From Streptosporangiaceae bacterium (GTDB lineage: Bacteria > Actinomycetota > Actinomycetes > Streptosporangiales > Streptosporangiaceae), in the NCBI GenBank assembly GCA_030050125.1, contig JASIJN010000516.1:1-10497 (forward strand): 10,497 bases of DNA. Direction: 5' to 3'. Below, piece by piece: positions 1 to 5,957 of this stretch. Both the position numbers and the translations under genes were made by a program. How positions within the stretch are numbered: position 1 is the first letter of the stretch; every line of letters starts with the position of its first letter. Below the pieces are notes generated by a model that was given only the letters and a program-made list of their open reading frames with translations, was not told where the DNA came from and did not search any database.

Positions 1-624
1 GCTCACGTGGTGCTGGCCGCCCGTGATCGCCCGGCCCTCGACGGCGTGGCAGGCCGGATCGAGGACGCGGGCGGCCGGGCCACGCCCGTGGCGACGGACG
101 TAGGCGACGAGGCCGCGGTCGGGCGCCTGTTCGCGAGGGTCAGCGAGATCGGCCCGCTCGGCGCGCTGGTGTGCGCGGCCGGGGTGCTGACGCCCGCGCC
201 GTTCGCGGGAACCACGCCGGCCATGTGGGCGCAGACGCTCGGGGTCAACCTGACCGGCGCGTTCCTGTGCTGTCGCGCGGCCTTCACCGCCATGGCTGCC
301 GCCGGCGGAGGCCGGATCCTCACCATCGGGTCGCTGTCCGGCGTGTACGCGACCGAGAAGTTCCCCGGGCTGGCCGCGTACAACGTCTCCAAGTACGGGG
401 TCATCGGCCTCACCGAGGCGATCGCCGTCGAGGGCAGGCCGCACGGCATCAGCGCCATCTGCCTGAGCCCGGGCGCCGTCGACACCGAGATGCTGCGCCG
501 GGCCAATCCGGCGCTGCGTCCCGGCCTGACCCCGGACGACGTCGCCGCGCTGATCGTCGTGCTGCTGGACAGCCGGCTGGCCCCGGCCAGCGGGGCGAAC
601 ATCCCGCTGTTCTCGAATGCCTGA
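1..624 (+). CDS. SDR family oxidoreductase, 5'-truncated by the window edge
   Basis: This is a short-chain dehydrogenase/reductase, a cytoplasmic NAD(P)-dependent oxidoreductase of unknown substrate. The frame is open from base 1 (207 visible codons, TGA stop at 622-624), and the first residues (AHVVLAARD) match the second beta strand of the Rossmann fold. The glycine-rich TGxxxGxG motif and the true start therefore lie outside the window. Visible family marks are the CAAG stretch in place of NNAG (visible residues 58-61), the structural/catalytic Asn in NLTG (83), GSLSG with the catalytic Ser (about 111), and Tyr127/Lys131 in YNVSK, followed by the LSPGAVDTEM segment typical after beta-6. 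The fold is close to FabG-like 3-oxoacyl reductases, but the substrate cannot be read from sequence. The gene converges on the btuF-like gene with a 26-nt gap. A GTG at position 7 is not a credible start, because it would remove the cofactor site. Family assignment is sure; substrate is unknown. Confidence 0.92.
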   Translation, partial: AHVVLAARDRPALDGVAGRIEDAGGRATPVATDVGDEAAVGRLFARVSEIGPLGALVCAAGVLTPAPFAGTTPAMWAQTLGVNLTGAFLCCRAAFTAMAAAGGGRILTIGSLSGVYATEKFPGLAAYNVSKYGVIGLTEAIAVEGRPHGISAICLSPGAVDTEMLRRANPALRPGLTPDDVAALIVVLLDSRLAPASGANIPLFSNA

Positions 625-650
625 GACGGCGCCGCGGCCGGGCCACCCCG

Positions 651-1730
651 TTACGAGCCGTCGGCGGGCAGGCCGAACGCGGCGGGGTGCAGCCACCGGG
701 CGATGGCGGCGACGGCCTCGGCGTTGCGCGGGCTGGGGGTGACCTCGTCGTAGCTCAGCGGCAGGAAGCAGCGGTTCTTTACGGCGGGGAGGTTCTTGGA
801 GGCGGAGAAGGTCTCCAGGAACTGCTCTTTCTGCGCGACGGTCGGGGTGCCGTAGTCGTTGATGATGATGCATTGCGGTTTCGCGGCGACGACCTGTTCC
901 CAGGAGACCGAGGTCCAGCTCTGCTTCAGCGAGGCGAAGACGTTGGTCCCGCCGCCCAGGCTGATCAGGGCGGTCGGCATGGCCAGCCCGGGGCCGGTGA
1001 ACGGCGCGGCCTGGCCGCTGTCGTAGTCGAAGACCGTGACCGGCTTGAGACCGGCTATCTTGGCGCGGGCGGCGGCAATCTGGGCCTGCATCCCGGCGAT
1101 GACCTTCTGCGCCCGGGCCCGCACGTTGAAGATGGCGCCGAGGTTGCGCAGGTCCTGGTAGGTGTCGTTGATGCTCACGGAGTTCGTGCCCGGCTGGACG
1201 TGGGCGCAGGACTCGGTGAGCACCAGGGTCTTGATCCCGAACTTCGCAAAGTAGGCCGGGGTGAGGTTGGTGCCCACCTCCAGGCCGTAATTCCAGCCCG
1301 CGAACAGGAAATCCGGATGCAGCCCCACCAGCTGTTCCAGCGTGAAGTAGTTGTCGGGTGACACGTCGCGGACCTTTTTGAATCCGGCCTGGTATTCCGC
1401 TGGTATCGCCGGCCCATCGACCGGGCCGTCGCCCACCGCGCCGAAGTCGCCCACCATGCGCGGTTCCAGTCCGAGGGCCAGCATGTCCTCGGTGGTGTTG
1501 ATGTCGTTGGATACCGCCCGGGACGGCTCACGGTCGAAGGTCACCGGCACGCCGCAGCTGCTGACGGTGACCGGGTATCCGCTGCCGGATTTCGCCGAGT
1601 TCGAGGCGGGCGGTGCGGAGCTGCCGCAGGCGGCCAGCCCGCCGGCGGCGGCCACCAGGGCCGCGGATAGCGCCAGGGCGAGCCAGGCGTGCCGCCGGGC
1701 CGACCGCCGAAAGCCGTCGTCGTGATGCAC
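651..1730 (-). CDS. btuF: ABC transporter substrate-binding lipoprotein, probable cobalamin-binding BtuF-type protein
   Basis: This is the extracytoplasmic binding protein of a class III (FecB/BtuF-type) ABC importer, 359 aa and lipid-anchored. The N-terminus has a basic stretch (RRSARRH), a hydrophobic segment (residues 15-31) and a lipobox L-A-A-C with the acylated cysteine at position 35. Family marks include TTEDMLALG near the start of the first lobe, the FLFAGWNYG segment, and a second-lobe pattern LGGGTNVFAS followed by WTSVSWEQVVAAKPQCIIINDYG. The GTG start at 1730 is preceded by GAAAGGG about 6 nt upstream. It lies 15 nt downstream of the ATPase stop, so it is the last gene of the operon. 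The family handles ferric siderophores, heme and cobalamin. The choice of cobalamin rests on the B12 riboswitch in the operon leader, not on residues in this protein. The symbol is therefore by function and context. Confidence 0.85.
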   Translation of the reverse strand: MHHDDGFRRSARRHAWLALALSAALVAAAGGLAACGSSAPPASNSAKSGSGYPVTVSSCGVPVTFDREPSRAVSNDINTTEDMLALGLEPRMVGDFGAVGDGPVDGPAIPAEYQAGFKKVRDVSPDNYFTLEQLVGLHPDFLFAGWNYGLEVGTNLTPAYFAKFGIKTLVLTESCAHVQPGTNSVSINDTYQDLRNLGAIFNVRARAQKVIAGMQAQIAAARAKIAGLKPVTVFDYDSGQAAPFTGPGLAMPTALISLGGGTNVFASLKQSWTSVSWEQVVAAKPQCIIINDYGTPTVAQKEQFLETFSASKNLPAVKNRCFLPLSYDEVTPSPRNAEAVAAIARWLHPAAFGLPADGS

Positions 1731-1745
1731 TGGAATCCCTTTCGG

Positions 1746-2582
1746 TTACGCCGACGTATCCGGCGGCGCGGATGGGCGCGCCGAGCTGCCGTCGGCAGGG
1801 TGATCTCGGGTAACGGGCCGGATGCGTCGCGGGATCAGATGCGGCGACCCGGTGTCGGGGTGGTCGATGACCAGGACGTCCGCGCCATAGGCGTTCCGGA
1901 TCGTCTCGGGTGTCAGCACAGCGCCTGGCGGTCCCGCGGTCACCATCTGGCCCGCGGACAGCACGTGGATGGTGTGGCAGAACAGCGCGGCCAGGCTCAG
2001 GTCGTGCAGCGCCGCGAGCACGGTGACGCCCAGCCCGGCGACCACCTCGAGGATCTCAACCTGGTGATGGATGTCGAGGTGGTTGGTGGGTTCGTCGAGG
2101 ATGAGATGGTCGGCCTCCTGGGCCAGCGCCCTGGCGATCAGGACCAGCTGCTTTTCGCCGCCGGACAGGGTGTTGAAGCGGCGATGGGCCAGGATCTCGC
2201 AGCCGACGCGCTCGATCGCCTGGCCGACGATGGCGCGGTCGGCGACGGTGTCGCGGTCGAACGATCGCTTGTGCGGGGTCCGGCCGATCATCACCATCTC
2301 CCGGACGGTGAAGTCGAACTCGCTGGTGGACTCCTGCGTGACCACGGCGATGCGGCGCGCGGCGTCCTTGGGGCGAAGCGCCAGCAGGTCGGTTCCGTCC
2401 AGCAGGACCTGCCCGGCGGACGGCGCGTGCACCCGGTAGATCGTCTTGAGGATCGTCGACTTCCCGCTCCCGTTCGGGCCGACCAGCCCGGCGAATTCGC
2501 CCTCGCGGACGGCCAGGTCGATTCCGGTGACGATGCGCCGCCCGCCGATGTCGACCGACAGCCGGTCCAGGCGCAGGCTCAC
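1746..2582 (-). CDS. btuD: ABC transporter ATP-binding protein of the cobalamin importer (BtuD/FepC type)
   Basis: This cytoplasmic ATPase subunit powers the importer; two copies would bind the permease dimer. It is 278 aa, near the family's usual 250-280. All nucleotide-binding motifs are intact: Walker A GPNGSGKST (35-43), Q-loop Gln83 in VVTQE, signature LSGGEKQ (139-145), Walker B LILDEP (160-165) with catalytic Glu164, D-loop NHLD (167-170) and H-loop His193 in ALHD. The C-terminal tail after about residue 250 is Pro/Arg/Asp-rich and probably disordered. The GTG start at 2582 overlaps the permease stop as GTGA (4 nt), which suggests translational coupling and fixes the start. The closest functional analogues are BtuD, FepC and FhuC. 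Cobalamin is assigned from the riboswitch upstream of the permease gene. Confidence 0.92.
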   Translation of the reverse strand: MSLRLDRLSVDIGGRRIVTGIDLAVREGEFAGLVGPNGSGKSTILKTIYRVHAPSAGQVLLDGTDLLALRPKDAARRIAVVTQESTSEFDFTVREMVMIGRTPHKRSFDRDTVADRAIVGQAIERVGCEILAHRRFNTLSGGEKQLVLIARALAQEADHLILDEPTNHLDIHHQVEILEVVAGLGVTVLAALHDLSLAALFCHTIHVLSAGQMVTAGPPGAVLTPETIRNAYGADVLVIDHPDTGSPHLIPRRIRPVTRDHPADGSSARPSAPPDTSA

Positions 2583-3793
2583 TGCGTCGCGCCGTACAGG
2601 TAGGGCCGGCGGCGGATGAGGACGATCAGGGTGGGCGCGCCGATAAACGCGGTGATCACCCCGATCGGCATCTCCTGCGGGGCGACGATCGTGCGGGCCA
2701 GCAGGTCACCCAGGACCATGAACGCGGCGCCGAACAGCACGCCCGTGGGCAGCACCCGGCGGTGATCGGAGCCGACCATGAGGCGGACGATGTGCGGCAC
2801 GACCAGGCCGACGAACCCGATCACCCCGCTCACCGCGACCGCGACGCCGGCCATCAGCGAGGTGACCAGGAACAGGTTCCGGCGCAGCCGCCGCACGTCC
2901 ACGCCCAGGGACGCGGCGGGCTCGGCGCCCATGGCCAGCGCGTTCAGCGTCCGGCCCTGCGCCATCAGGTAGACCATCGCCGCGGCCAGGGCCGCCGCCG
3001 GGATCGGCAGCTGGTTCCAGCTGGCCAGCCCGAACGACCCGAGCAGCCAGAACAGCACCGCCTGCGTGGCCTGTGGGTTCCCGCGGAAGATCAAGTAGCT
3101 GGTCATCGACTCGAACAGCGCCGACATCACGACGCCGCACAGGATCAGCTGGGTCGGAGCCAGCCCCGGGCCGGACCGGGACACCAGGAACACGGCGGTC
3201 ATCGCGGCCAGCGCGCCCAGCACGCTGCCGACCGAGATCGCCCATGCGCCGAGGGAGGCGAACGCCCCCAGCAGCAGCACGGCGGTGGCGCCGACGCTGG
3301 CTCCCGACGACACGCCGAGCAGGAAGGGATCGGCCAGCGCGTTGCGCACCAGGACCTGGACGACCGAGCCCGCCGTGGTGAGCGCCGCGCCGACCACGGC
3401 CGCCAGCAGCACCCGGGGCAGCCGGATCTGCCAGACGATGATCCCGGCCACGGTGTTCTGCGGGTGACCGGCCAGGCCGCCCGCCACCACGTGCCAGACC
3501 GTGACCGGGCTGAGCGGGACCGACCCGATGCCCACGCCGAGCGTCATGATCACGACCAGCAGCACGGCGCAGGCCGCCAGCACGACCGGCAGCGGCGTGC
3601 GATCCCGTCGCCGGATTCCCGGCCGGGAGGACCCGAAGAGGAGCCGGCGGGCCGGCCGCCGGGCCCCGAGCTGGCCAGGCGCGGCAACTTCCGCGTCCGG
3701 CATGGCGCTGCCGCGATCGGCCTCGGGGTCCGCCGGGCCGGCCCGGTCGTCGTCGTGCACTCGCCCGTCCCCCTCATCTGCGGGAGGACGCAC
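2579..3793 (-). CDS. btuC: FecCD/BtuC-family permease of the cobalamin importer
   Basis: This is the inner-membrane permease subunit, first gene of the operon, 404 aa. Residues 1-66 are hydrophilic and Arg/Asp/Pro-rich, longer than the usual N-terminus. The membrane part follows (first helix about 68-90), with the FecCD hallmarks RLPRVLLAAVVGAAL (124-138), QVLVRNALADPFLLG (146-160), FWLLGSF (248-254), GFVGLVVPHIVR (326-337), GSDHR (341-345) and EMPIGVITAFIGAP (374-387). About ten hydrophobic segments can be counted, as in BtuC. The GTG start at 3793 was chosen because AGGAAGGA lies about 6 nt upstream, just after the riboswitch. A second GTG at 3760 also has a purine-rich site (AGGGGGA), and an ATG at 3703 is possible; both would only trim the odd extension. 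The gene shares 4 nt with btuD. Confidence 0.92.
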   Translation of the reverse strand: MRPPADEGDGRVHDDDRAGPADPEADRGSAMPDAEVAAPGQLGARRPARRLLFGSSRPGIRRRDRTPLPVVLAACAVLLVVIMTLGVGIGSVPLSPVTVWHVVAGGLAGHPQNTVAGIIVWQIRLPRVLLAAVVGAALTTAGSVVQVLVRNALADPFLLGVSSGASVGATAVLLLGAFASLGAWAISVGSVLGALAAMTAVFLVSRSGPGLAPTQLILCGVVMSALFESMTSYLIFRGNPQATQAVLFWLLGSFGLASWNQLPIPAAALAAAMVYLMAQGRTLNALAMGAEPAASLGVDVRRLRRNLFLVTSLMAGVAVAVSGVIGFVGLVVPHIVRLMVGSDHRRVLPTGVLFGAAFMVLGDLLARTIVAPQEMPIGVITAFIGAPTLIVLIRRRPYLYGATQ

Positions 3794-3798
3794 GAGCC

Positions 3799-3809
3799 GT
3801 CCTTCCTCC
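3799..3809 (-). promoter_or_regulatory. Strong Shine-Dalgarno site of btuC, within the riboswitch expression platform
   Basis: Read on the minus strand, GGAGGAAGGAC precedes the GTG start at 3793 by about 6 nt and decides that start. The bases just before it can fold over it: the minus-strand stretch 3814-3804 reads TCCTCGGAGGA, a 4-bp stem with a 3-nt loop that would bury the first half of the site. Control by hiding the ribosome site is inference, but it agrees with the position directly after the aptamer. Confidence 0.6.
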
Positions 3810-3814
3810 GAGGA

Positions 3815-3940
3815 CCACTTCGCCGACGCAGACCAGGCGACCGGGCTCGCCCCCGAGGGGGACCACCGTTGCGGGACAGCGCCGGGATCTCACCGGACTT
3901 CGCTGGTTCTGCGTCTGCCTGGGCCGTTACCCGGCCCGGA
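3815..3940 (-). promoter_or_regulatory. Cobalamin (B12) riboswitch upstream of btuCDF
   Basis: The leader between the probable transcription start and the btuC ribosome site carries the conserved cobalamin riboswitch core on the minus strand. GTCCGGTGAGATCCCGG (about 3898-3882) is followed by CGCTGTCCCGCAACGGTG (3881-3864), a C5/G5 hairpin (about 3862-3848) and the closing GCGAGCCCGG...GCCTGG element (3850-3833). The two ends of the core pair in a long stem: GACGCAG (3915-3909) with CTGCGTC (3831-3825), then after one bulged base ACCAG (3907-3903) with CTGGT (3836-3832). A further small hairpin, GGGCCG/CGGCCC, lies at the 5' end. In this class, cobalamin binding lowers expression of the downstream gene. 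No terminator with a U-run follows, so repression is probably at translation start (inference). The exact outer borders are approximate. Confidence 0.9.
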
Positions 3941-3948
3941 GCAGCGAC

Positions 3949-3978
3949 ACTTTAAGCGGCGGGGCGTGACGGCGTCAA
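3949..3978 (-). promoter_or_regulatory. Probable sigma70-type promoter of the btuCDF operon
   Basis: On the minus strand, TTGACG (3978-3973) and TAAAGT (3954-3949) are separated by 18 nt. They match the -35 consensus at 5 of 6 positions and the -10 at 4 of 6. Transcription would start near 3942, directly before the first hairpin of the riboswitch, giving a leader of about 150 nt before the btuC start. This fit of promoter and aptamer supports both calls. It is seen by eye only. Confidence 0.6.
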
Positions 3979-4041
3979 GCAGGGCCGCGATGCTGTCGCC
4001 GGCGCGCTGGTAGCGGACGACGCGCCCGTCGCGACCTGTGA

Positions 4042-4079
4042 GGGGTCCGCCGCGGGCGGGTACGCCCGCGGCGGACCTC
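4042..4079 (-). terminator. Perfect 15-bp GC-rich hairpin, probable terminator of the small secreted protein gene
   Basis: Bases 4044-4058 pair perfectly with 4063-4077 around a GGTA loop; 4043/4078 (G-T) and 4042/4079 can extend the stem. The hairpin begins 7 nt past the stop codon of the minus-strand gene at 4084-4623, the usual place for an intrinsic terminator. There is no clear U-run, which is common for actinobacterial terminators. It also separates that gene from the btuCDF promoter about 65 nt further on. The stem is symmetric, so it could act on either strand. Confidence 0.65.
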
Positions 4080-4083
4080 GTTG

Positions 4084-4623
4084 TCACAGTGAGACCCGCC
4101 CGCTGCCGATGGCGCTGAGGACCTCTCCGCTCGGTGTCGCGGTCTGGGGATTCGCCGGGCACTTGCCGGCGTTCTTGGCGAAGGTCATCGCGTTGACGAG
4201 GGTAACGACGACCGCGCCATGGATGCCCCGGTAGGCGCCGGTGCCATGGGAGAGCCGGACGGGCGCCGTGCTCCGCAGCACGACCGAGCATCCGCCCCTG
4301 GCCGACGACACGGCCCTGACCCCGGCCAGCAGGGCCGCGATGTTCGCCTCGAAGGTGCCGCGGGTCAGCACGATCTTGTTGACGTTGCCGTGATCCAGGA
4401 CGCTTACGTGATCGACCCCGTGATCTATGAACAAGCCGGTGAATACGTCGGTGTCGGTGGGGCCGGTGCCGCCGACCTCATAGAGGTGCACGACGCCGCC
4501 GTCAGTGGCAGCCCTGGCGCGGGCCGTGGCGGCCCCGGCGCTGGCAACGGCGCCGCCGCTGGCGAGCGCGAGCACACCCGCCGCTGCGATGAACGTGATC
4601 GCGGTTCTGGTTCTCCCGATCAT
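4084..4623 (-). CDS. Small secreted protein of unknown function
   Basis: I do not recognise a characterised family. The 179-aa product has a clear Sec signal peptide: basic MIGRTRT, a hydrophobic core (residues 8-27) and alanine-rich AxA sites (AVA 25-27, ASA 27-29, ATARA 32-36). The mature part of about 140-150 residues looks beta-rich, with VVHLYEVGG (44-52), VFTGLFIDHG (60-69) and GTGAYRGIHG (127-136). That last motif resembles the GTG-Y-G turn of allene-oxide-cyclase/dirigent-like beta barrels; this is a weak analogy, not an assignment. Two cysteines (112, 155) could form a disulfide outside the cell. The ATG start at 4623 is preceded by AAAGG at about 7 nt. It appears monocistronic, divergent from nudC and closed by the hairpin at 4042-4079. 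The reading frame and export are fairly sure; the role is unknown. Confidence 0.8.
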   Translation of the reverse strand: MIGRTRTAITFIAAAGVLALASGGAVASAGAATARARAATDGGVVHLYEVGGTGPTDTDVFTGLFIDHGVDHVSVLDHGNVNKIVLTRGTFEANIAALLAGVRAVSSARGGCSVVLRSTAPVRLSHGTGAYRGIHGAVVVTLVNAMTFAKNAGKCPANPQTATPSGEVLSAIGSGRVSL

Positions 4624-4683
4624 GTGGAGGCCTTTCGTCCCGTCGGGGCGGCGCGCCGCCGCCCGGCTTCATCCGTGCGCTCG

Positions 4684-4689
4684 ACGCTA
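4684..4689 (-). promoter_or_regulatory. Candidate -10 element of the small secreted protein gene
   Basis: Read on the minus strand, TAGCGT fits the TAnnnT form seen in many actinobacterial promoters. It would give a leader of about 54 nt before the ATG at 4623. No convincing -35 hexamer stands 16-18 nt upstream, so this is only a candidate. Confidence 0.25.
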
Positions 4690-4765
4690 CGGACCGGGGC
4701 CATGAGCCGTCGTCCGGCGGCCGGGCGAATCTGCGCTGCTGATATCCGCCCGGAGTACTACGCGC

Positions 4766-4786
4766 CCCGGGCGTGGCGCGCCCGGG
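4766..4786. repeat. Inverted repeat in the divergent intergenic region
   Basis: CCCGGGCG (4766-4773) and CGCCCGGG (4779-4786) form a perfect 8-bp inverted repeat around TGGCG. It lies in the 253-nt gap between the divergent secreted-protein gene and nudC. That position does not suit a terminator, so a protein-binding site or chance in GC-rich DNA are the options. The rest of the gap (4624-4876) shows only the two candidate -10 elements and the nudC ribosome site. Confidence 0.35.
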
Positions 4787-4817
4787 AGTGGGGCACGGGC
4801 GGGGACAAACGGTGGCG

Positions 4818-4823
4818 TACTGT
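4818..4823 (+). promoter_or_regulatory. Candidate -10 element of nudC
   Basis: TACTGT matches TAnnnT and would start transcription near 4830, about 47 nt before the nudC ATG. There is no good -35 at the right distance. The nudC ribosome site, AAGGGA at 4863-4868, lies 8 nt before the ATG. Confidence 0.25.
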
Positions 4824-4876
4824 GCGACCCAGCGACCGACCTCGTCTACGGCGAAGACGCCGAAGGGAATCGACGC

Positions 4877-5839
4877 ATGGTGTGGCAGCAGGGACACTTA
4901 GCTGGCCCGACGGCGGCGGTGCCCTACGCCGGCTTCGGCCTGGACCGCGCCACCGGCAGGCGGGACGACCCCGCCTGGGTCGCGGCCCTGGCGGCCGGTG
5001 AGCGGGCCCGGATCTGGCCGCTGTGGCGCGATCTGTGCCTGGTGGCCGGGGATCCGCCGGCCCCCGTCGAACTGCCAGGTGCCGGCGATGCCGCGGAGCC
5101 GGACCGGCTGGTGCTGCTCGGGCTCGACGACGAGATCCCGGTCTTCGCGGTCGACCTCTCCGATCTGGCCCTGGAAGACGCGCTCGCGCGCACGGGAGCG
5201 GACGCCGCGACCGACATCCGGTCGCTGTTCGCCGGCCTGACCGCCGCGCAGGCCGGGGCACTGGCCTGCGCCCGCGGCGTGCTGCACTGGAACAGGCAGC
5301 AGCGTTACTGCGGCCGCTGCGGGTCGGCCACCCGGCCTCGAAACGCGGGTTACCTGCGCGCCTGCGCCAACGCCGGGTGCGGCGCGCTGCTGTTCCCGCG
5401 CATCGAGCCCGCGGTCATCACCCTCGTCGAGACGATCCGGCGGCCGCGTCGCTGCCTGCTCGCCCGGCACGTCGCCTCGCAGGCCGGCGGCTACTCGCTG
5501 CTGGCCGGCTTCGTCGAGATCGGTGAGTCGCTGGAGGACGCCGTACGGCGCGAGATCTTCGAGGAGGCCGGGGTCGCGCTGCGCGACGTCGGCTACGTCG
5601 GCTCGCAGCCGTGGCCGTTCCCGGCCGGGATCATGGTCGGGTTCCGCGCCACCGCCGCGGACGAGTCGCTGTCCGTCGACGGCAACGAGATCCGTGAAGC
5701 CCGCTGGTTCACCCGCGAGGAGCTTCGGGACTACGGCAAGGCGACGGGCAGGCCCGGGCGCGTCGACTCGATCGACCGGGTCATGCTCGAGGCCTGGCTC
5801 GAGGAGGGCACGACAGACGGCGAGGCGGCGTCGTCATGA
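4877..5839 (+). CDS. nudC: NAD(+)/NADH pyrophosphatase NudC (Nudix hydrolase)
   Basis: This cytoplasmic Nudix hydrolase splits NAD(H) into NMN(H) and AMP; family members also remove NAD caps from RNA. The 320-aa product has the full NudC layout. A variable N-terminal domain is followed by a zinc ribbon with Cys145, Cys148, Cys163 and Cys168. The complete Nudix box occupies 211-233 (G211, E217, R225, E226, E229, E230, G232), and the NADH-pyrophosphatase array SQPWPFP is at 243-249. That array separates NudC from other Nudix enzymes. The last zinc knuckle is CANAGC (CxxxxC), not the CxxC of E. coli NudC. The ATG start has AAGGGA about 8 nt upstream. Leu8 is encoded by TTA (4898-4900), a codon rare in such genomes. 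The gene stands alone between a divergent gene and a 118-nt gap. Confidence 0.95.
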   Translation: MVWQQGHLAGPTAAVPYAGFGLDRATGRRDDPAWVAALAAGERARIWPLWRDLCLVAGDPPAPVELPGAGDAAEPDRLVLLGLDDEIPVFAVDLSDLALEDALARTGADAATDIRSLFAGLTAAQAGALACARGVLHWNRQQRYCGRCGSATRPRNAGYLRACANAGCGALLFPRIEPAVITLVETIRRPRRCLLARHVASQAGGYSLLAGFVEIGESLEDAVRREIFEEAGVALRDVGYVGSQPWPFPAGIMVGFRATAADESLSVDGNEIREARWFTREELRDYGKATGRPGRVDSIDRVMLEAWLEEGTTDGEAASS

Positions 5840-5869
5840 AGCGGGAGCGCTGAGCGGGCCGCTGCTCGC

Positions 5870-5890
5870 CCTGGCCATGCGGGGGCCAGG
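5870..5890 (+). terminator. Short hairpin after nudC, possible terminator
   Basis: CCTGGCC (5870-5876) pairs with GGCCAGG (5884-5890) around a 7-nt loop, 30 nt past the nudC stop. There is no U-run and the stem is only 7 bp, so it may be a weak terminator or chance. Confidence 0.3.
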
Positions 5891-5907
5891 ATCTGTGGTA
5901 GCCAGCC

Positions 5908-5922
5908 CCTGTGTTAGACAGG
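5908..5922. repeat. Small inverted repeat upstream of the alpha/beta hydrolase gene, possible operator
   Basis: CCTGT and ACAGG flank GTTAG, giving a 15-bp dyad about 35 nt before the hydrolase ATG at 5958, close to where a promoter should sit. The A/T-containing centre stands out from its GC-rich surroundings. No regulator gene is adjacent, so a role as operator is only a guess. Confidence 0.3.
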
Positions 5923-5957
5923 ACGGGGGAGGATCCGACGCGTGAGGGGGCACGCTC

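Noticed and set aside
625..650. Bidirectional terminator between the convergent SDR and btuF genes
   Set aside because: Only a short palindrome (CGGCGCCG at 627-634) is present; no stem-loop long enough to call.
171..1361. Plus-strand open frame of 396 codons across the SDR/btuF junction
   Set aside because: It runs through two well-supported genes in a different phase or strand, and its product is Arg/Gly/Asp-rich noise.
651..3793. Assignment of the ABC operon to ferric-siderophore uptake
   Set aside because: The protein family allows it, but the cobalamin riboswitch in the leader gives direct evidence for a corrinoid cargo. I saw no iron-box (DtxR/IdeR-like) palindrome at the promoter.
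1689..3955. Two long plus-strand open frames (1689-2603 and 2762-3955) opposite btuD and btuC
   Set aside because: The minus strand has complete ABC ATPase and FecCD motifs and overlapping stop/start signals; the plus-strand products show no known motif.
4766..4786. Reading the 8-bp inverted repeat as a terminator
   Set aside because: It lies between two divergent gene starts, where no transcript should end; kept only as a repeat.
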